From positions 620,001-684,000 of the forward strand of contig NZ_AP019846.1 of assembly GCF_007990635.1 (NCBI RefSeq): 64,000 nt of DNA. The letters are read 5' to 3'. Below the pieces are notes generated by a model. That model saw only the letters and a program-made list of their open reading frames with translations, had not been told where the DNA came from and did not search any database. Position 1 is the stretch's first letter. Each line of letters starts with the position of its first letter. The DNA comes from Leptotrichia hongkongensis. GTDB taxonomy: Bacteria; Fusobacteriota; Fusobacteriia; Fusobacteriales; Leptotrichiaceae. This document shows, in pieces, positions 11,123-18,180 of this stretch. The translations under genes and the position numbers were made by a program.

Positions 11123-11147
11123 AAAAGACCGAGATTTTCGGTCTTTT
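11123..11147 (+). terminator. Rho-independent terminator after gloA
   Basis: AAAAGACCGA (11123-11132) pairs perfectly with TCGGTCTTTT (11138-11147) around a 5-base loop, ending in TTTT. Confidence 0.85.
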
Positions 11148-11194
11148 ATAGTAAAACTATTTATACAAAATTTTAACAGGTGCAAGGAGAAAAT

Positions 11195-11929
11195 ATGAAG
11201 ATAATAGTATATGGTGCTGGAGTTATGGCACAGTATGTAAAAGAATCAGTAATAAATTCTGGAAATGAATTTGCTGGGCTGGTTGATCCGCTTGGAAATG
11301 GGGATTTTGAAAATCTGAAGGAAAAAGATGTGGATTTTGATGCGATTATTGATTTTTCACATTTCAGTTTGCTAGAGGATGTACTTGAAGCGGGAATTGA
11401 TAAAAAAGTTCCAGTTCTAATTGCTACAACTGGACATTCAGAAGAACAGATTGCAAAAATTCAGGAAGCTTCAAAGCAAATACCTATAATTAAAGCGACA
11501 AATACTTCAGTTGGAGTAAATATCGTAAATGAAATTGTAGCCTTTGCGACAAAATTATTAAAGGATTTTGATATTGAAATAATTGAAAAGCATCACAACA
11601 GAAAAATTGACGCACCAAGCGGTACAGCGAATACTTTACTTGAAGTTGTCAAGGAAAATCTGGATAATGATGGAAAAGATTATAGAACAATTTATGGAAG
11701 AGAAGGACACAGCAAACGTGCAGAAAAAGAAATAGGAGTTCACGCTATACGTGGCGGAAATATAGTCGGAGAACATACTGTAATTTATGCAAAAAATGAC
11801 GAAATTATCGAAATAAAGCACGAAGCATTATCAAGAAAAATGTTTTCAGACGGTGCAGTTAAAGCTGTAGAATTTCTTGCTGGAAAAAAAGCAGGACTGT
11901 ACACAATGAAAGATGTACTTGGTTTATAA
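11195..11929 (+). CDS. dapB: 4-hydroxy-tetrahydrodipicolinate reductase
   Basis: NAD(P)H-dependent reductase of the lysine/diaminopimelate pathway, 244 residues. The N-terminal Rossmann fold starts MKIIVYGAGVMAQ, and the catalytic segment EKHHNRKIDAPSGTA (about residues 132-146) is diagnostic. The dinucleotide loop (GAGVMAQ) is shorter than the GxxGxMG of E. coli. Start ATG 11195 follows AAGGAG; a GTG five codons upstream lacks a ribosome site. No other dap gene is adjacent. Confidence 0.92.
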   Translation: MKIIVYGAGVMAQYVKESVINSGNEFAGLVDPLGNGDFENLKEKDVDFDAIIDFSHFSLLEDVLEAGIDKKVPVLIATTGHSEEQIAKIQEASKQIPIIKATNTSVGVNIVNEIVAFATKLLKDFDIEIIEKHHNRKIDAPSGTANTLLEVVKENLDNDGKDYRTIYGREGHSKRAEKEIGVHAIRGGNIVGEHTVIYAKNDEIIEIKHEALSRKMFSDGAVKAVEFLAGKKAGLYTMKDVLGL

Positions 11930-11937
11930 TAAAAAAA

Positions 11938-11966
11938 ACTCTAGTTTATTAGACTGGAGTTTTTCT
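11938..11966. terminator. Bidirectional terminator between dapB and the lipoprotein array
   Basis: ACTCTAGTT (11938-11946) pairs with GACTGGAGT (11952-11960), two wobbles, with an A tract on the left and T-rich sequence on the right. It sits between two converging units, so it can serve both. Confidence 0.75.
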
Positions 11967-11974
11967 TTTTTCAA

Positions 11975-12145
11975 TTATTTTGTATCTTCACAATAAAAAT
12001 ATCCACTGCTAGTTCTATAACATTCTCTACCTCTTTCTTCTCGGCTCCGATTATATTCTTCCCATCGTGAAGGACTAAAAAGTTCACAACTAGCTACACT
12101 TAATCCAACTAAAATTAAAATTAGAATTTTAAAAATATTTTTCAT
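11975..12145 (-). CDS. Small two-cysteine lipoprotein, array copy 1
   Basis: A 56-residue predicted lipoprotein. MKNIF is followed by a hydrophobic stretch and a lipobox V-A-S-C20; the mature peptide of 37 residues is highly charged, with an ERGR-x-C-Y motif and a second cysteine (C42 and C52, C-x9-C), ending CEDTK. The ribosome site AAGGAGTG lies 9 bases before ATG. It shares SRWEEYNRSREERGREC with copy 5. Last gene of a minus-strand unit with copies 2 and 3 (28-base gaps). I recognise no family; the conserved cysteine pair suggests a disulfide-stabilised surface or periplasmic peptide. Confidence 0.8.
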   Translation of the reverse strand: MKNIFKILILILVGLSVASCELFSPSRWEEYNRSREERGRECYRTSSGYFYCEDTK

Positions 12146-12173
12146 AAAATATCACTCCTTGTATTATTTTTTA

Positions 12174-12344
12174 TTATTTTGTATCTTCACAATAAACATT
12201 TCCATTATATTTCTCATAACATGTTCTCCCTCTTTCTTCTCTACGTCTATTTACCTCATTCCAATAATTCGGACTAAAAAGTTCACAACTAGCCACACTT
12301 AACCCAACTAAAATTAAAATCAGAATTTTAAAAATGTTTTTCAT
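12174..12344 (-). CDS. Small two-cysteine lipoprotein, array copy 2
   Basis: A 56-residue paralogue of copy 1 with the same signal peptide, lipobox V-A-S-C20 and C42/C52 pair. The central part differs (PNYWNEVNRRREERGRTC). The predicted protein is identical to copy 3 at all 56 positions although the DNA differs at several silent sites (for example ACA/ACT for T41). AAGGAGTG precedes the ATG. Confidence 0.82.
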   Translation of the reverse strand: MKNIFKILILILVGLSVASCELFSPNYWNEVNRRREERGRTCYEKYNGNVYCEDTK

Positions 12345-12372
12345 AAAATATCACTCCTTATATTATTTTTTA

Positions 12373-12543
12373 TTATTTTGTATCTTCACAATAAACATTG
12401 CCATTATATTTCTCATAACAAGTTCTCCCTCTTTCTTCTCTCCTCCTATTTACTTCATTCCAATAATTTGGACTAAAAAGTTCACAACTAGCCACACTTA
12501 ATCCAACTAAAATTAAAATTAGAATTTTAAAAATGTTTTTCAT
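12373..12543 (-). CDS. Small two-cysteine lipoprotein, array copy 3
   Basis: A 56-residue protein identical to copy 2. It is the first gene of the copy 3-2-1 unit; its ribosome site AAGGAGTG lies 25 bases downstream of an R repeat (12569-12689), so its promoter is probably in or beside that repeat. Cysteines at 20 (lipobox), 42 and 52. Function unknown. Confidence 0.82.
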   Translation of the reverse strand: MKNIFKILILILVGLSVASCELFSPNYWNEVNRRREERGRTCYEKYNGNVYCEDTK

Positions 12544-12568
12544 AAAATATCACTCCTTATATTTTTTT

Positions 12569-12689
12569 CGTAGGATTGCTCATTGCCGCAAATCCTACCA
12601 CCTATGGCTAGTCTACGACATTTTTCTGCACTGACAAAAAACTCGCTATGCTCAGACAGTTTTGACAGCACAGAAAAATGCTCCGACGG
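12569..12689 (+). repeat. R repeat copy 1 (short form)
   Basis: A 121-bp dispersed repeat beginning CGTAGGATTGCTCATTGCC and ending GCTCCGACGG. It lacks the internal segment of about 60 bp found in the other copies. The 3' half is a large hairpin: CATTTTTCTG pairs with CAGAAAAATG around a region containing CTCGCTATGCTCAGACAG. Other copies are at 13088, 14710, 36182 and 40970. Confidence 0.8.
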
Positions 12690-12695
12690 ATTAAT

Positions 12696-12815
12696 TTATA
12701 CTAGCAACTATTTAAAAAGTGAAAATTATACTTTAATAATTTGAAAATATTAAGTTTTACTCCTTAACTAGAAAAATTTGTAATAAAATCGTTATTTAAA
12801 AGGGTGTTAGTATAA
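12696..12815. repeat. M element copy 1: AT-rich inverted repeat with TTATACTA ends
   Basis: A 120-bp segment that starts TTATACTA (12696-12703) and ends TAGTATAA (12808-12815), with further imperfect pairing inside (TATTTAAAA against TTATTTAAAA). No coding sequence. It adjoins R copy 1. The size, inverted ends and recurrence (13270-13388, 48933-49012, and tails of other R copies) resemble a miniature transposable element, but no transposase or target duplication has been shown. Confidence 0.55.
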
Positions 12816-12818
12816 ATA

Positions 12819-12875
12819 ATTCACAATTAGCCATATTTAACCTAATTAAAATTAGAATTTAAAAATATTTTTCGT
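12819..12875 (-). pseudogene. Decayed 5' end of an array lipoprotein gene
   Basis: The reverse strand matches the start of the lipoprotein genes: a degraded ribosome site (AAGAAGTG), the initiation codon changed to ACG, one A lost after AATATTTTTAAA, then a recognisable ...ATGGCTAATTGTGAATTATTTA matching the lipobox region. It stops after the lipobox and cannot be translated as the intact copies are. Confidence 0.7.
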
Positions 12876-12904
12876 AAAATATCACTTCTTTGTATTGTTT
12901 TTTG

Positions 12905-13060
12905 TTATTTTGTATCTTCACAAAAAACATTTCCATATTGGTCTTTATAACAAGTTCTCCCTCTTTCTTGGTCTTCTCTGTTTACTTCATCTAGTAGGCT
13001 ACATCCAATCATACTTAATCCAACTAAAATTAAAATTAGAATTTTAAAAATATTTTTCAT
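12905..13060 (-). CDS. Small two-cysteine lipoprotein, array copy 4 (divergent)
   Basis: A 51-residue paralogue, five residues shorter after the lipobox. The signal peptide matches the other copies as far as GLS, then the lipobox reads M-I-G-C20. The mature part keeps ERGR-T-C37-Y and C47-EDTK with the same C-x9-C spacing. R copy 2 lies 28 bases upstream of its start, the same arrangement as for copy 3. It is the most divergent intact member. Confidence 0.8.
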   Translation of the reverse strand: MKNIFKILILILVGLSMIGCSLLDEVNREDQERGRTCYKDQYGNVFCEDTK

Positions 13061-13087
13061 AAAATATCACTCCTTATATTTTTTTTT

Positions 13088-13265
13088 CGTAGGATTGCTC
13101 ATTGCCGCAAAACCTTATCTTGCAATAAAGATTTATCCTAATAATTAAAATTGCGGCAAGATTGCTACGCAATAACCTATGGCTAGTCTACGACATTTTT
13201 CTGCACTGACAAAAAACTCGCTATGCTCAGACAGTTTTTCCAGCACATAAAAATGCTCCGACGGG
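13088..13265 (+). repeat. R repeat copy 2 (full length)
   Basis: A full-length copy of about 178 bp. It has the 5' module CGTAGGATTGCTCATTGCCG, the middle module (TTATCTTGCAATAAAG, GCAAGATTGCTACGCAAT, ACCTATGGCTAGTCTACGAC) and the 3' hairpin of copy 1 with the loop CTCGCTATGCTCAGACAG. It sits just upstream of lipoprotein copy 4. Confidence 0.8.
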
Positions 13266-13269
13266 TTAT

Positions 13270-13388
13270 TTATACTAGATTCTGTTTAAAATAAAAATTA
13301 CTTTTTAAATTATTTAGAAATATCAGATTTTTATTATTTGTTGGAATAGTTTGTAATAAAATCGATATTTAAATGAGGATTAGTATAA
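13270..13388. repeat. M element copy 2
   Basis: A 119-bp relative of the 12696-12815 element: TTATACTA at 13270-13277 and TAGTATAA at 13381-13388. Shares TTTGTAATAAAATCG and ATTTAAA segments with copy 1. It adjoins R copy 2, so R and M travel together here. Confidence 0.55.
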
Positions 13389-13391
13389 ATA

Positions 13392-13448
13392 ATTCACAAT
13401 TAGCCATATTTAACTTAATTAAAATTAGAATTTAAAAATATTTTTTGT
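13392..13448 (-). pseudogene. Second decayed 5' end of an array lipoprotein gene
   Basis: A near copy of the remnant at 12819-12875, with the start codon changed to ACA and the same one-base loss after the start. The shared lesion shows that both remnants descend from one broken copy duplicated together with R and M. Confidence 0.7.
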
Positions 13449-13478
13449 AAAATATCACTCTTTTGTATTGTTTTTTTA

Positions 13479-13649
13479 TTATTTTGTATCTTCACAGTAA
13501 AAATTACCATAACGATCTCTGTAACATTCTCTCCCTCTTTCTTCTCTGCTCCGATTATATTCTTCCCATCGTGAAGGACTAAAAAGTTCGCAACTAGCTA
13601 CACTTACCCCAACTAAAATTAAAATCAGAATTTTAAAAATGTTTTTCAT
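13479..13649 (-). CDS. Small two-cysteine lipoprotein, array copy 5
   Basis: A 56-residue member closest to copy 1 (shared SRWEEYNRSREERGRECYR), lipobox V-A-S-C20, cysteines at 42 and 52, C-terminus CEDTK. AAGGAGTG precedes the ATG by 9 bases. Upstream lies the 3' remnant of another copy, so it was once downstream of a further member. Function unknown. Confidence 0.82.
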   Translation of the reverse strand: MKNIFKILILILVGVSVASCELFSPSRWEEYNRSREERGRECYRDRYGNFYCEDTK

Positions 13650-13676
13650 AAAATATCACTCCTTATATTTTTTTTA

Positions 13677-13735
13677 TTATTTTGTATCTTTGCATTTAAT
13701 ATTTTCCAAATTTAAGAACTTAAATATATAATTTT
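13677..13735 (-). pseudogene. 3' remnant of a sixth array lipoprotein gene
   Basis: Reading leftward, the sequence ends with codons for NIKCKDTK and the same TAA context as the intact genes (which end CEDTK), 28 bases before copy 5. No start or lipobox remains. Confidence 0.5.
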
Positions 13736-13759
13736 TATAAGTTAATGTATAATGTCGTG

Positions 13760-13871
13760 ATTTTTTTGGAATGAAAACGATTGTCTGAGCGTTAGCGAGT
13801 TTCGTTTTTATTTCAAAAAAATGCTTAGACGAGCCAGGGTTGCAAGGGAAATGGCGATTGATTTTCCTTGC
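13760..13871. other. Two intergenic hairpins, first with the R-repeat loop
   Basis: A 21-bp stem (13760-13780 with 13802-13822, 19 of 21 paired) encloses a loop containing TGTCTGAGCGTTAGCGAG, almost the reverse complement of the loop in R copies 1 and 2. A second hairpin, GCAAGGGAAAT (13842-13852) with ATTTTCCTTGC (13861-13871), follows. From 13872 to the promoter at 14131 I see only AT-rich sequence and no supported gene. Confidence 0.55.
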
Positions 13872-14130
13872 TTATACAAAAAGGGAAAACATATAATTAT
13901 GAAAAAATATTTATTAACAACAAGTAATTTTTCAAAATTTAAATAAAAATCCCTTATTTGAATACCATAGATTGTATAATATATTGCGACAAACTAATTA
14001 TTATATAATTTAAAAATATTCTGCTATTTATATAATTATAACAAATAAAATAAAAAAAGCCAATATTTATACGGTAAATTAAATACTATATTAAAATAAA
14101 AGTTTTTCAAAACTTTTTTATAAAATGGTA

Positions 14131-14159
14131 TTGACATTATAAATAATATATGTTAATAT
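14131..14159 (+). promoter_or_regulatory. Promoter of the small exported protein gene
   Basis: A perfect -35 TTGACA (14131-14136), a 17-base spacer and TAATAT (14154-14159) lie about 50 bases before the start codon. Confidence 0.55.
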
Positions 14160-14210
14160 ACTATTGAAAATAAAAGAAAATTGATTACTGTAAAAAAGGA
14201 GAGAATTATT

Positions 14211-14495
14211 ATGAAATCTAAATTTAAAGTTTTGTTATTAACAACAATTATTGCTTTTAGTTGTATTAGCTGTACTTTTGCACAGGCAGGTAGAATAATT
14301 GGAGGTGAGGATGGAAGAGCCATGGGAATGGTAATGGATAGTGGAGTAGTATTAGGAAATAGTGCAGGTAAGGCTTTAAAAAGAGCAATTACAAATAGAA
14401 CTTCGAAAGAACCAAAAGCTCCAAAAACTACTACAAAGGATATAAAAACCAATACTACAAAAACTATAAATTTAAAAAATACTAATAAAAAATAA
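14211..14495 (+). CDS. Small exported, possibly lipid-anchored protein of unknown function
   Basis: A 94-residue protein with a signal peptide (MKSKFKVLLLTTIIAFSC) and cysteines at 18 and 21; C21 after I-S is a possible but non-canonical lipobox. A glycine-rich part (RIIGGEDGRAMGM, VVLGNSAGKAL) is followed by a Lys/Thr/Asn-rich disordered tail. Start ATG 14211 has AAAAAGGAGAG upstream; an ATA-type upstream extension is unlikely. Own promoter and terminator, so monocistronic. No family recognised. Confidence 0.65.
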   Translation: MKSKFKVLLLTTIIAFSCISCTFAQAGRIIGGEDGRAMGMVMDSGVVLGNSAGKALKRAITNRTSKEPKAPKTTTKDIKTNTTKTINLKNTNKK

Positions 14496-14535
14496 GTTAT
14501 GTAATTAAAAGATAAAAAAATTAAACAAATTAAAG

Positions 14536-14577
14536 ACAGTCATTGTATAGAAATACTATATTTTGATTGTTTTTTTA
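14536..14577 (+). terminator. Rho-independent terminator
   Basis: A 15-base imperfect stem (14536-14550 with 14556-14570) around a 5-base loop, followed by TTTTTTT. Confidence 0.75.
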
Positions 14578-14617
14578 TTTGAGATTTTAATAATATACTC
14601 GAATCATTTAATACTAA

Positions 14618-14960
14618 ATTCCATTTAAATAACGAATTTGATATAAATTTTTTCAATGAAGGATAAAAATCTAGTATTTCAAAATAATTAAAATATTTTT
14701 TTGAATAAACCGACGGAGCTTTTATTTGTTCAGCTACGACTGTTTGACGACTGGAAGGAGGAGTTTCGGAGTTGAGCAAATGAAAGTCGTAGTCTAGCCA
14801 TAGGTATTGCGTAGCAATCTTGCCACAATTTTAATTATTAGGATAAGCCTTTATTGCAAGATAAGGATTTGCGGCAATGAGCAATCCTGCAAAAATAAAT
14901 AAAAAAAAACATAATAAAAACAGTAAAAACCATTATTAAACAAAATAATCTTATACTAAA
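14618..14960 (-). repeat. R repeat copy 3 (reverse orientation) with M-type flanks
   Basis: The R core is 14710-14890 on the minus strand. Its middle and 5' modules match copy 2, but its hairpin module is of a second type (CGACTGTTTGACGACTGGAAG, shared with copies 4 and 5). An AT-rich flank from TTAATACTAAATT (14618) matches the flank of copies 4 and 5, and the right side runs to TTATACTAAA (14951-14960), as in copy 4. From 14961 to the promoter at 15110 I see only another weak inverted pair (TATACTA...TAGTATA, to about 15010). Confidence 0.75.
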
Positions 14961-15109
14961 GCACATTAGAGACGAGAAATATTTGTCATTCAAACGGGGA
15001 ATAGTATAGAATTAACTGATAAAAATTATATAATTTAGGGTTTGAGTAAAATAGTCATAACTTTTGAGTTCTGTTTTAAACTAGTTTTACTATATAATGT
15101 ATTTAAAAA

Positions 15110-15138
15110 TTGTTATTTTTTTTCATTTATGTTATAAT
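15110..15138 (+). promoter_or_regulatory. Extended -10 promoter of the acyl-CoA dehydrogenase gene
   Basis: TATAAT at 15133-15138 preceded by TGT (extended -10), with TTGTTA at 15110-15115, spacer 17. Confidence 0.5.
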
Positions 15139-15212
15139 AACAGTTGTTATATAAACAAATTATTTTGAAACCAAAATATTTTGTTTTAAATTACTTGCTT
15201 TGGGGGAGAGAA

Positions 15213-16655
15213 ATGAATAAATTTATAAATGAAAATTTTCTAAAAATGAATACAGAAGAATTTCTGTCTAGTATAAAGAAGGCTTTTAATGATGTTTTTT
15301 CAAATGGAAATATTGAGAAAATAAATTTAATGAACTATTTGTCAGAGAAGAAATGGTTAAGTATAAAAAAATGTGGACTTTTACTGCCCTTTCTACCAGA
15401 AAAATTTGGGGGAAGAAAAAATAGTCAGCTTGAAATTCAGGAAGTTCTTAGAATTGCTGGGAACTATGGCGTACCAGTTACTCTTAGAACAGGAATTGAA
15501 GGAGCATTAGTATTACAGCCGCTTGTTGAATATGGGAATGAGGAGCAGATTGAAAAAGGTCTGGAAATGATATTTAACGGAGAAGGGGGAGGACTGGCTA
15601 TAACAGAGCCTGAAACTTCTGGATCTGCTATAGCAAAAGAAATGCAGTCTTACTATGAATATGTTGATGAAAATACAATTCATGTTAAAGCTGATAAATA
15701 TTGGCAAGGAAATTCTCAAAGTGATTTTTTATTAATTGCAGCAAAGGAAAAGAAAGACGGTAAATTATCAAAAGTAATTAGCTTAATTTTAGTTCCAAGA
15801 GAATATATAACTTATGATGTGCTAAATTCGGAAGGTCTAAAAGCAGTAAGATATGCTGTAAATCATGTTGATACAGAAATTCCTGCAAAATATATAATAA
15901 AACTTTCAGAAAGCAAGGCAAATTGTCTTAGAGAATTTCAAAACATCTTTATAAGAAGTAGATTGCAGCTAGTTGGAATGACACATGGAATTATGGAATA
16001 TATCGTAAAAAATATAAATAAATTTGCTAAAAAAGAAATACCATTTGTTCAAAATGAATTAAATGAAATTGAAAATACTTACGATGTATCAAAAATTATG
16101 TATAGCTATACTTGTAACAATGTCTCTCCAGATAAGTCTGTTTCAGATAAATTAATGGAAGCAAATATTATAAAGAGCCTTGCTACTGAATATACTTACA
16201 AAGCAGCAAAAATTGCACAGAAACTTCTAGGGGCAAAAGGATTTGAAGCTGGGCATCTGATGAGCAATGTGGCAATTGACTTTAGGCCGTTTACTATCTT
16301 TGAAGGTCCGAATGATATGCTTTATGCAGAAATTTATGACCAGTTTTCAAAAGCTACGGTTGTGGAGAAGAAGGAAGGAATCCGAATTAATAAAAATTCT
16401 ACAATTTATGAAAGATTTATTTCGGATAGACGGTTTGAAAATATATCGGTAAATAATATTGTTAATAAGGTAGACGATTTAATCAGTTTTCTAAAACATC
16501 ATACATTAAATGAGATGGATCAGATAAAAAAAGTTTTTGTTGGTAAAATACTGGCAAGATTGTTTCTTTTAATTCAAGCAGAATCAGATAATTTAATAAA
16601 ATTTTTGATAAGGGATATTAGAAAAGATATTTTAGATTTTGAGTATAACAGTTAA
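15213..16655 (+). CDS. Acyl-CoA dehydrogenase family protein
   Basis: A 480-residue flavoprotein of the acyl-CoA dehydrogenase fold. The helical N-domain ends near 'LAITEPETSGSAIA' (about residues 130-143, the family's AxTEP motif that contacts FAD and substrate), and a C-terminal helical part contains 'KLLGAKGFE' and 'FEGPNDMLYAEIY', the usual end of the active-site helix region. It oxidises an acyl-CoA or similar thioester using FAD; the substrate cannot be read. No electron-transfer flavoprotein or thiolase genes are adjacent. ATG 15213 follows GGGGGAGAG; the longer frame from 15144 has no ribosome site. Confidence 0.75.
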   Translation: MNKFINENFLKMNTEEFLSSIKKAFNDVFSNGNIEKINLMNYLSEKKWLSIKKCGLLLPFLPEKFGGRKNSQLEIQEVLRIAGNYGVPVTLRTGIEGALVLQPLVEYGNEEQIEKGLEMIFNGEGGGLAITEPETSGSAIAKEMQSYYEYVDENTIHVKADKYWQGNSQSDFLLIAAKEKKDGKLSKVISLILVPREYITYDVLNSEGLKAVRYAVNHVDTEIPAKYIIKLSESKANCLREFQNIFIRSRLQLVGMTHGIMEYIVKNINKFAKKEIPFVQNELNEIENTYDVSKIMYSYTCNNVSPDKSVSDKLMEANIIKSLATEYTYKAAKIAQKLLGAKGFEAGHLMSNVAIDFRPFTIFEGPNDMLYAEIYDQFSKATVVEKKEGIRINKNSTIYERFISDRRFENISVNNIVNKVDDLISFLKHHTLNEMDQIKKVFVGKILARLFLLIQAESDNLIKFLIRDIRKDILDFEYNS

Positions 16656-16665
16656 AATAATAAAA

Positions 16666-16701
16666 AAAAGAAGGATAACTAATAAAAGCTATTCTTCTTT
16701 T
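16666..16701. terminator. Bidirectional terminator between converging genes
   Basis: A 15-base stem (16666-16680 with 16687-16701; two mismatches or wobbles), with A8 before it and T-rich sequence after. It can end both the acyl-CoA dehydrogenase and gltS transcripts. Confidence 0.75.
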
Positions 16702-16720
16702 GTTTTTTTATTCAAATTAT

Positions 16721-17962
16721 CTATTTGAAAAACTGTGTAAATATTGTAATAATACTAATATTTGCAAAGTCAATGAAAAGCGATCCAACTATTGGAATTA
16801 CGAAAAATGCCATTTTTGAGTAGATATATTTTTCAGTAACAGCTTTCATATTTGAAATTCCATTTGGAGTTGCCCCTAGTCCAAATCCGCAATGACCTGA
16901 AACCATAACAGCCGCATCATAATCAGACCCCATTGCTTTAAATGTTATCCAGTTCAGATAGAAATAAATCAATATAACTTGTGCAACAAGTAAAATAAAT
17001 ACTGGAAGTGCTAAATCAATAAGTTCCCATAATCTTAATGTCATTAGTGCCATTGCTAGAAATAGGTTAAGTGCCACATCTTCAAGAATACTTATTTCTT
17101 TTGTCGGAGCATTCAATGCTTTTACATTGTCAGACAAATTTCGAATAATTGCAGCAACAATCATTGGTCCAATGTAAACAGGAAAATGTGCCTCAAAGTT
17201 TGTAAAACTCATAAGATAGTCAATAAATATTGATAAATATGAACCAATTCCCATTGCAATTAGAATATAGAAAAATGCCATAGAAAAACGTTCCCCATCA
17301 AGAAAAGGCTTCTGTCTTTTTAATACTTCTTCATCGATGTCTTCATCTCCATGCTGTATCCCATCTTTTACAAAATGTTCTGGTAATAATTTATGTTTTT
17401 TTATAAGTCTGCTGGCAATAGGCCCTCCCATTGCAGATCCCATAATAAGTCCAAAAGTTGCTGAAGCTATTGCAATTGCATTTGCCCCTTTATACATAGG
17501 TCCAAGAGCTTCGATTGTTGGAGCTACGGCTGCAGATGTTCCATGCCCTCCAGTCATTGGAGTAGATCCTGTCATTAATGCCAATAACGGCGGAAGTCCT
17601 ACAAATTTTGACAGTCCGACAGCAACAGCATTTTGTAAAATACATAATCCAGCTGCAACAAAAAGGAAAATAACAACTTTTTTTCCACCTTTTTTTAGCA
17701 CTTTAAGACTGGCATTAAATCCTACACTTGTAAAAAACATTACCATAAAGAATTTTTGCAATGTATCATCAAATTTAATTTGAGCAATATTTGTTTGCCT
17801 CAGGATAAAAACAATTATTGAAAATAAAAATCCACCAATAACAGGTGCTGGAATACAATATTTTTCAAAAAAATTAATTTTTTTTCTGAGTCTTATTCCA
17901 ATTAAAAGCAAAACAACTGCTAATCCAATTGTCTGAATCATATCCATGTTAATTTTAACCAT
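16721..17962 (-). CDS. gltS: Sodium/glutamate symporter
   Basis: An inner-membrane carrier of 413 residues with about ten hydrophobic helices. It starts MDMIQTIGLAVVLLLIGI and has the two GltS re-entrant-loop signatures: GSTPMTGGHGTSAAVAP (about residues 132-148) and GHCGFGLGATPNGISNM (about 358-374). It imports glutamate with Na+, consistent with a cell that also uses Na+ for ATP synthesis. GAGGTG precedes the ATG at 17962. Confidence 0.9.
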   Translation of the reverse strand: MVKINMDMIQTIGLAVVLLLIGIRLRKKINFFEKYCIPAPVIGGFLFSIIVFILRQTNIAQIKFDDTLQKFFMVMFFTSVGFNASLKVLKKGGKKVVIFLFVAAGLCILQNAVAVGLSKFVGLPPLLALMTGSTPMTGGHGTSAAVAPTIEALGPMYKGANAIAIASATFGLIMGSAMGGPIASRLIKKHKLLPEHFVKDGIQHGDEDIDEEVLKRQKPFLDGERFSMAFFYILIAMGIGSYLSIFIDYLMSFTNFEAHFPVYIGPMIVAAIIRNLSDNVKALNAPTKEISILEDVALNLFLAMALMTLRLWELIDLALPVFILLVAQVILIYFYLNWITFKAMGSDYDAAVMVSGHCGFGLGATPNGISNMKAVTEKYIYSKMAFFVIPIVGSLFIDFANISIITIFTQFFK

Positions 17963-18107
17963 AAATAACTCACCTCGCTATAAATTTTTTTGTAATGCAA
18001 CATTATACTATAAAATCTAAGAAAATGCAAATCTAAAAGAAAAACACTTTTATTTTAAAATTCTTTTATTCAAATCTATTTTTTAAACATAAAATAAATT
18101 ATAAAAA

Positions 18108-18150
18108 AAGAAGCTGAACTCAAAATTTTAATCATTTTGAAACAGCCTCT
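18108..18150 (-). terminator. Terminator of gldA
   Basis: On the minus strand AAGAGGCTG...TCAAAAT pairs with ATTTTGA...CAGCTTCTT around a 7-base loop, followed by T7. Confidence 0.75.
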
Positions 18151-18180
18151 TAAATATTTATTTTTTAGAGTAATATTAAA

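Noticed and set aside
11636-11821. Minus-strand open frame inside dapB
   Set aside because: It lies wholly inside a clear dapB coding sequence on the other strand and encodes no recognisable protein. Many such shadow frames occur because of the AT-rich code and were left out.
12541-13660. CRISPR array
   Set aside because: The repeats here are long, few, contain coding genes between them and lack regular spacers; no cas gene is present.
13899-13946. Fifteen-codon frame MKKYLLTTSNFSKFK
   Set aside because: No ribosome site, no similarity to the lipoprotein array and too short to support.
17337-17783. 148-codon plus-strand frame inside gltS
   Set aside because: It overlaps the conserved GltS transporter on the opposite strand, has no ribosome site and reads as the complement of hydrophobic helices.
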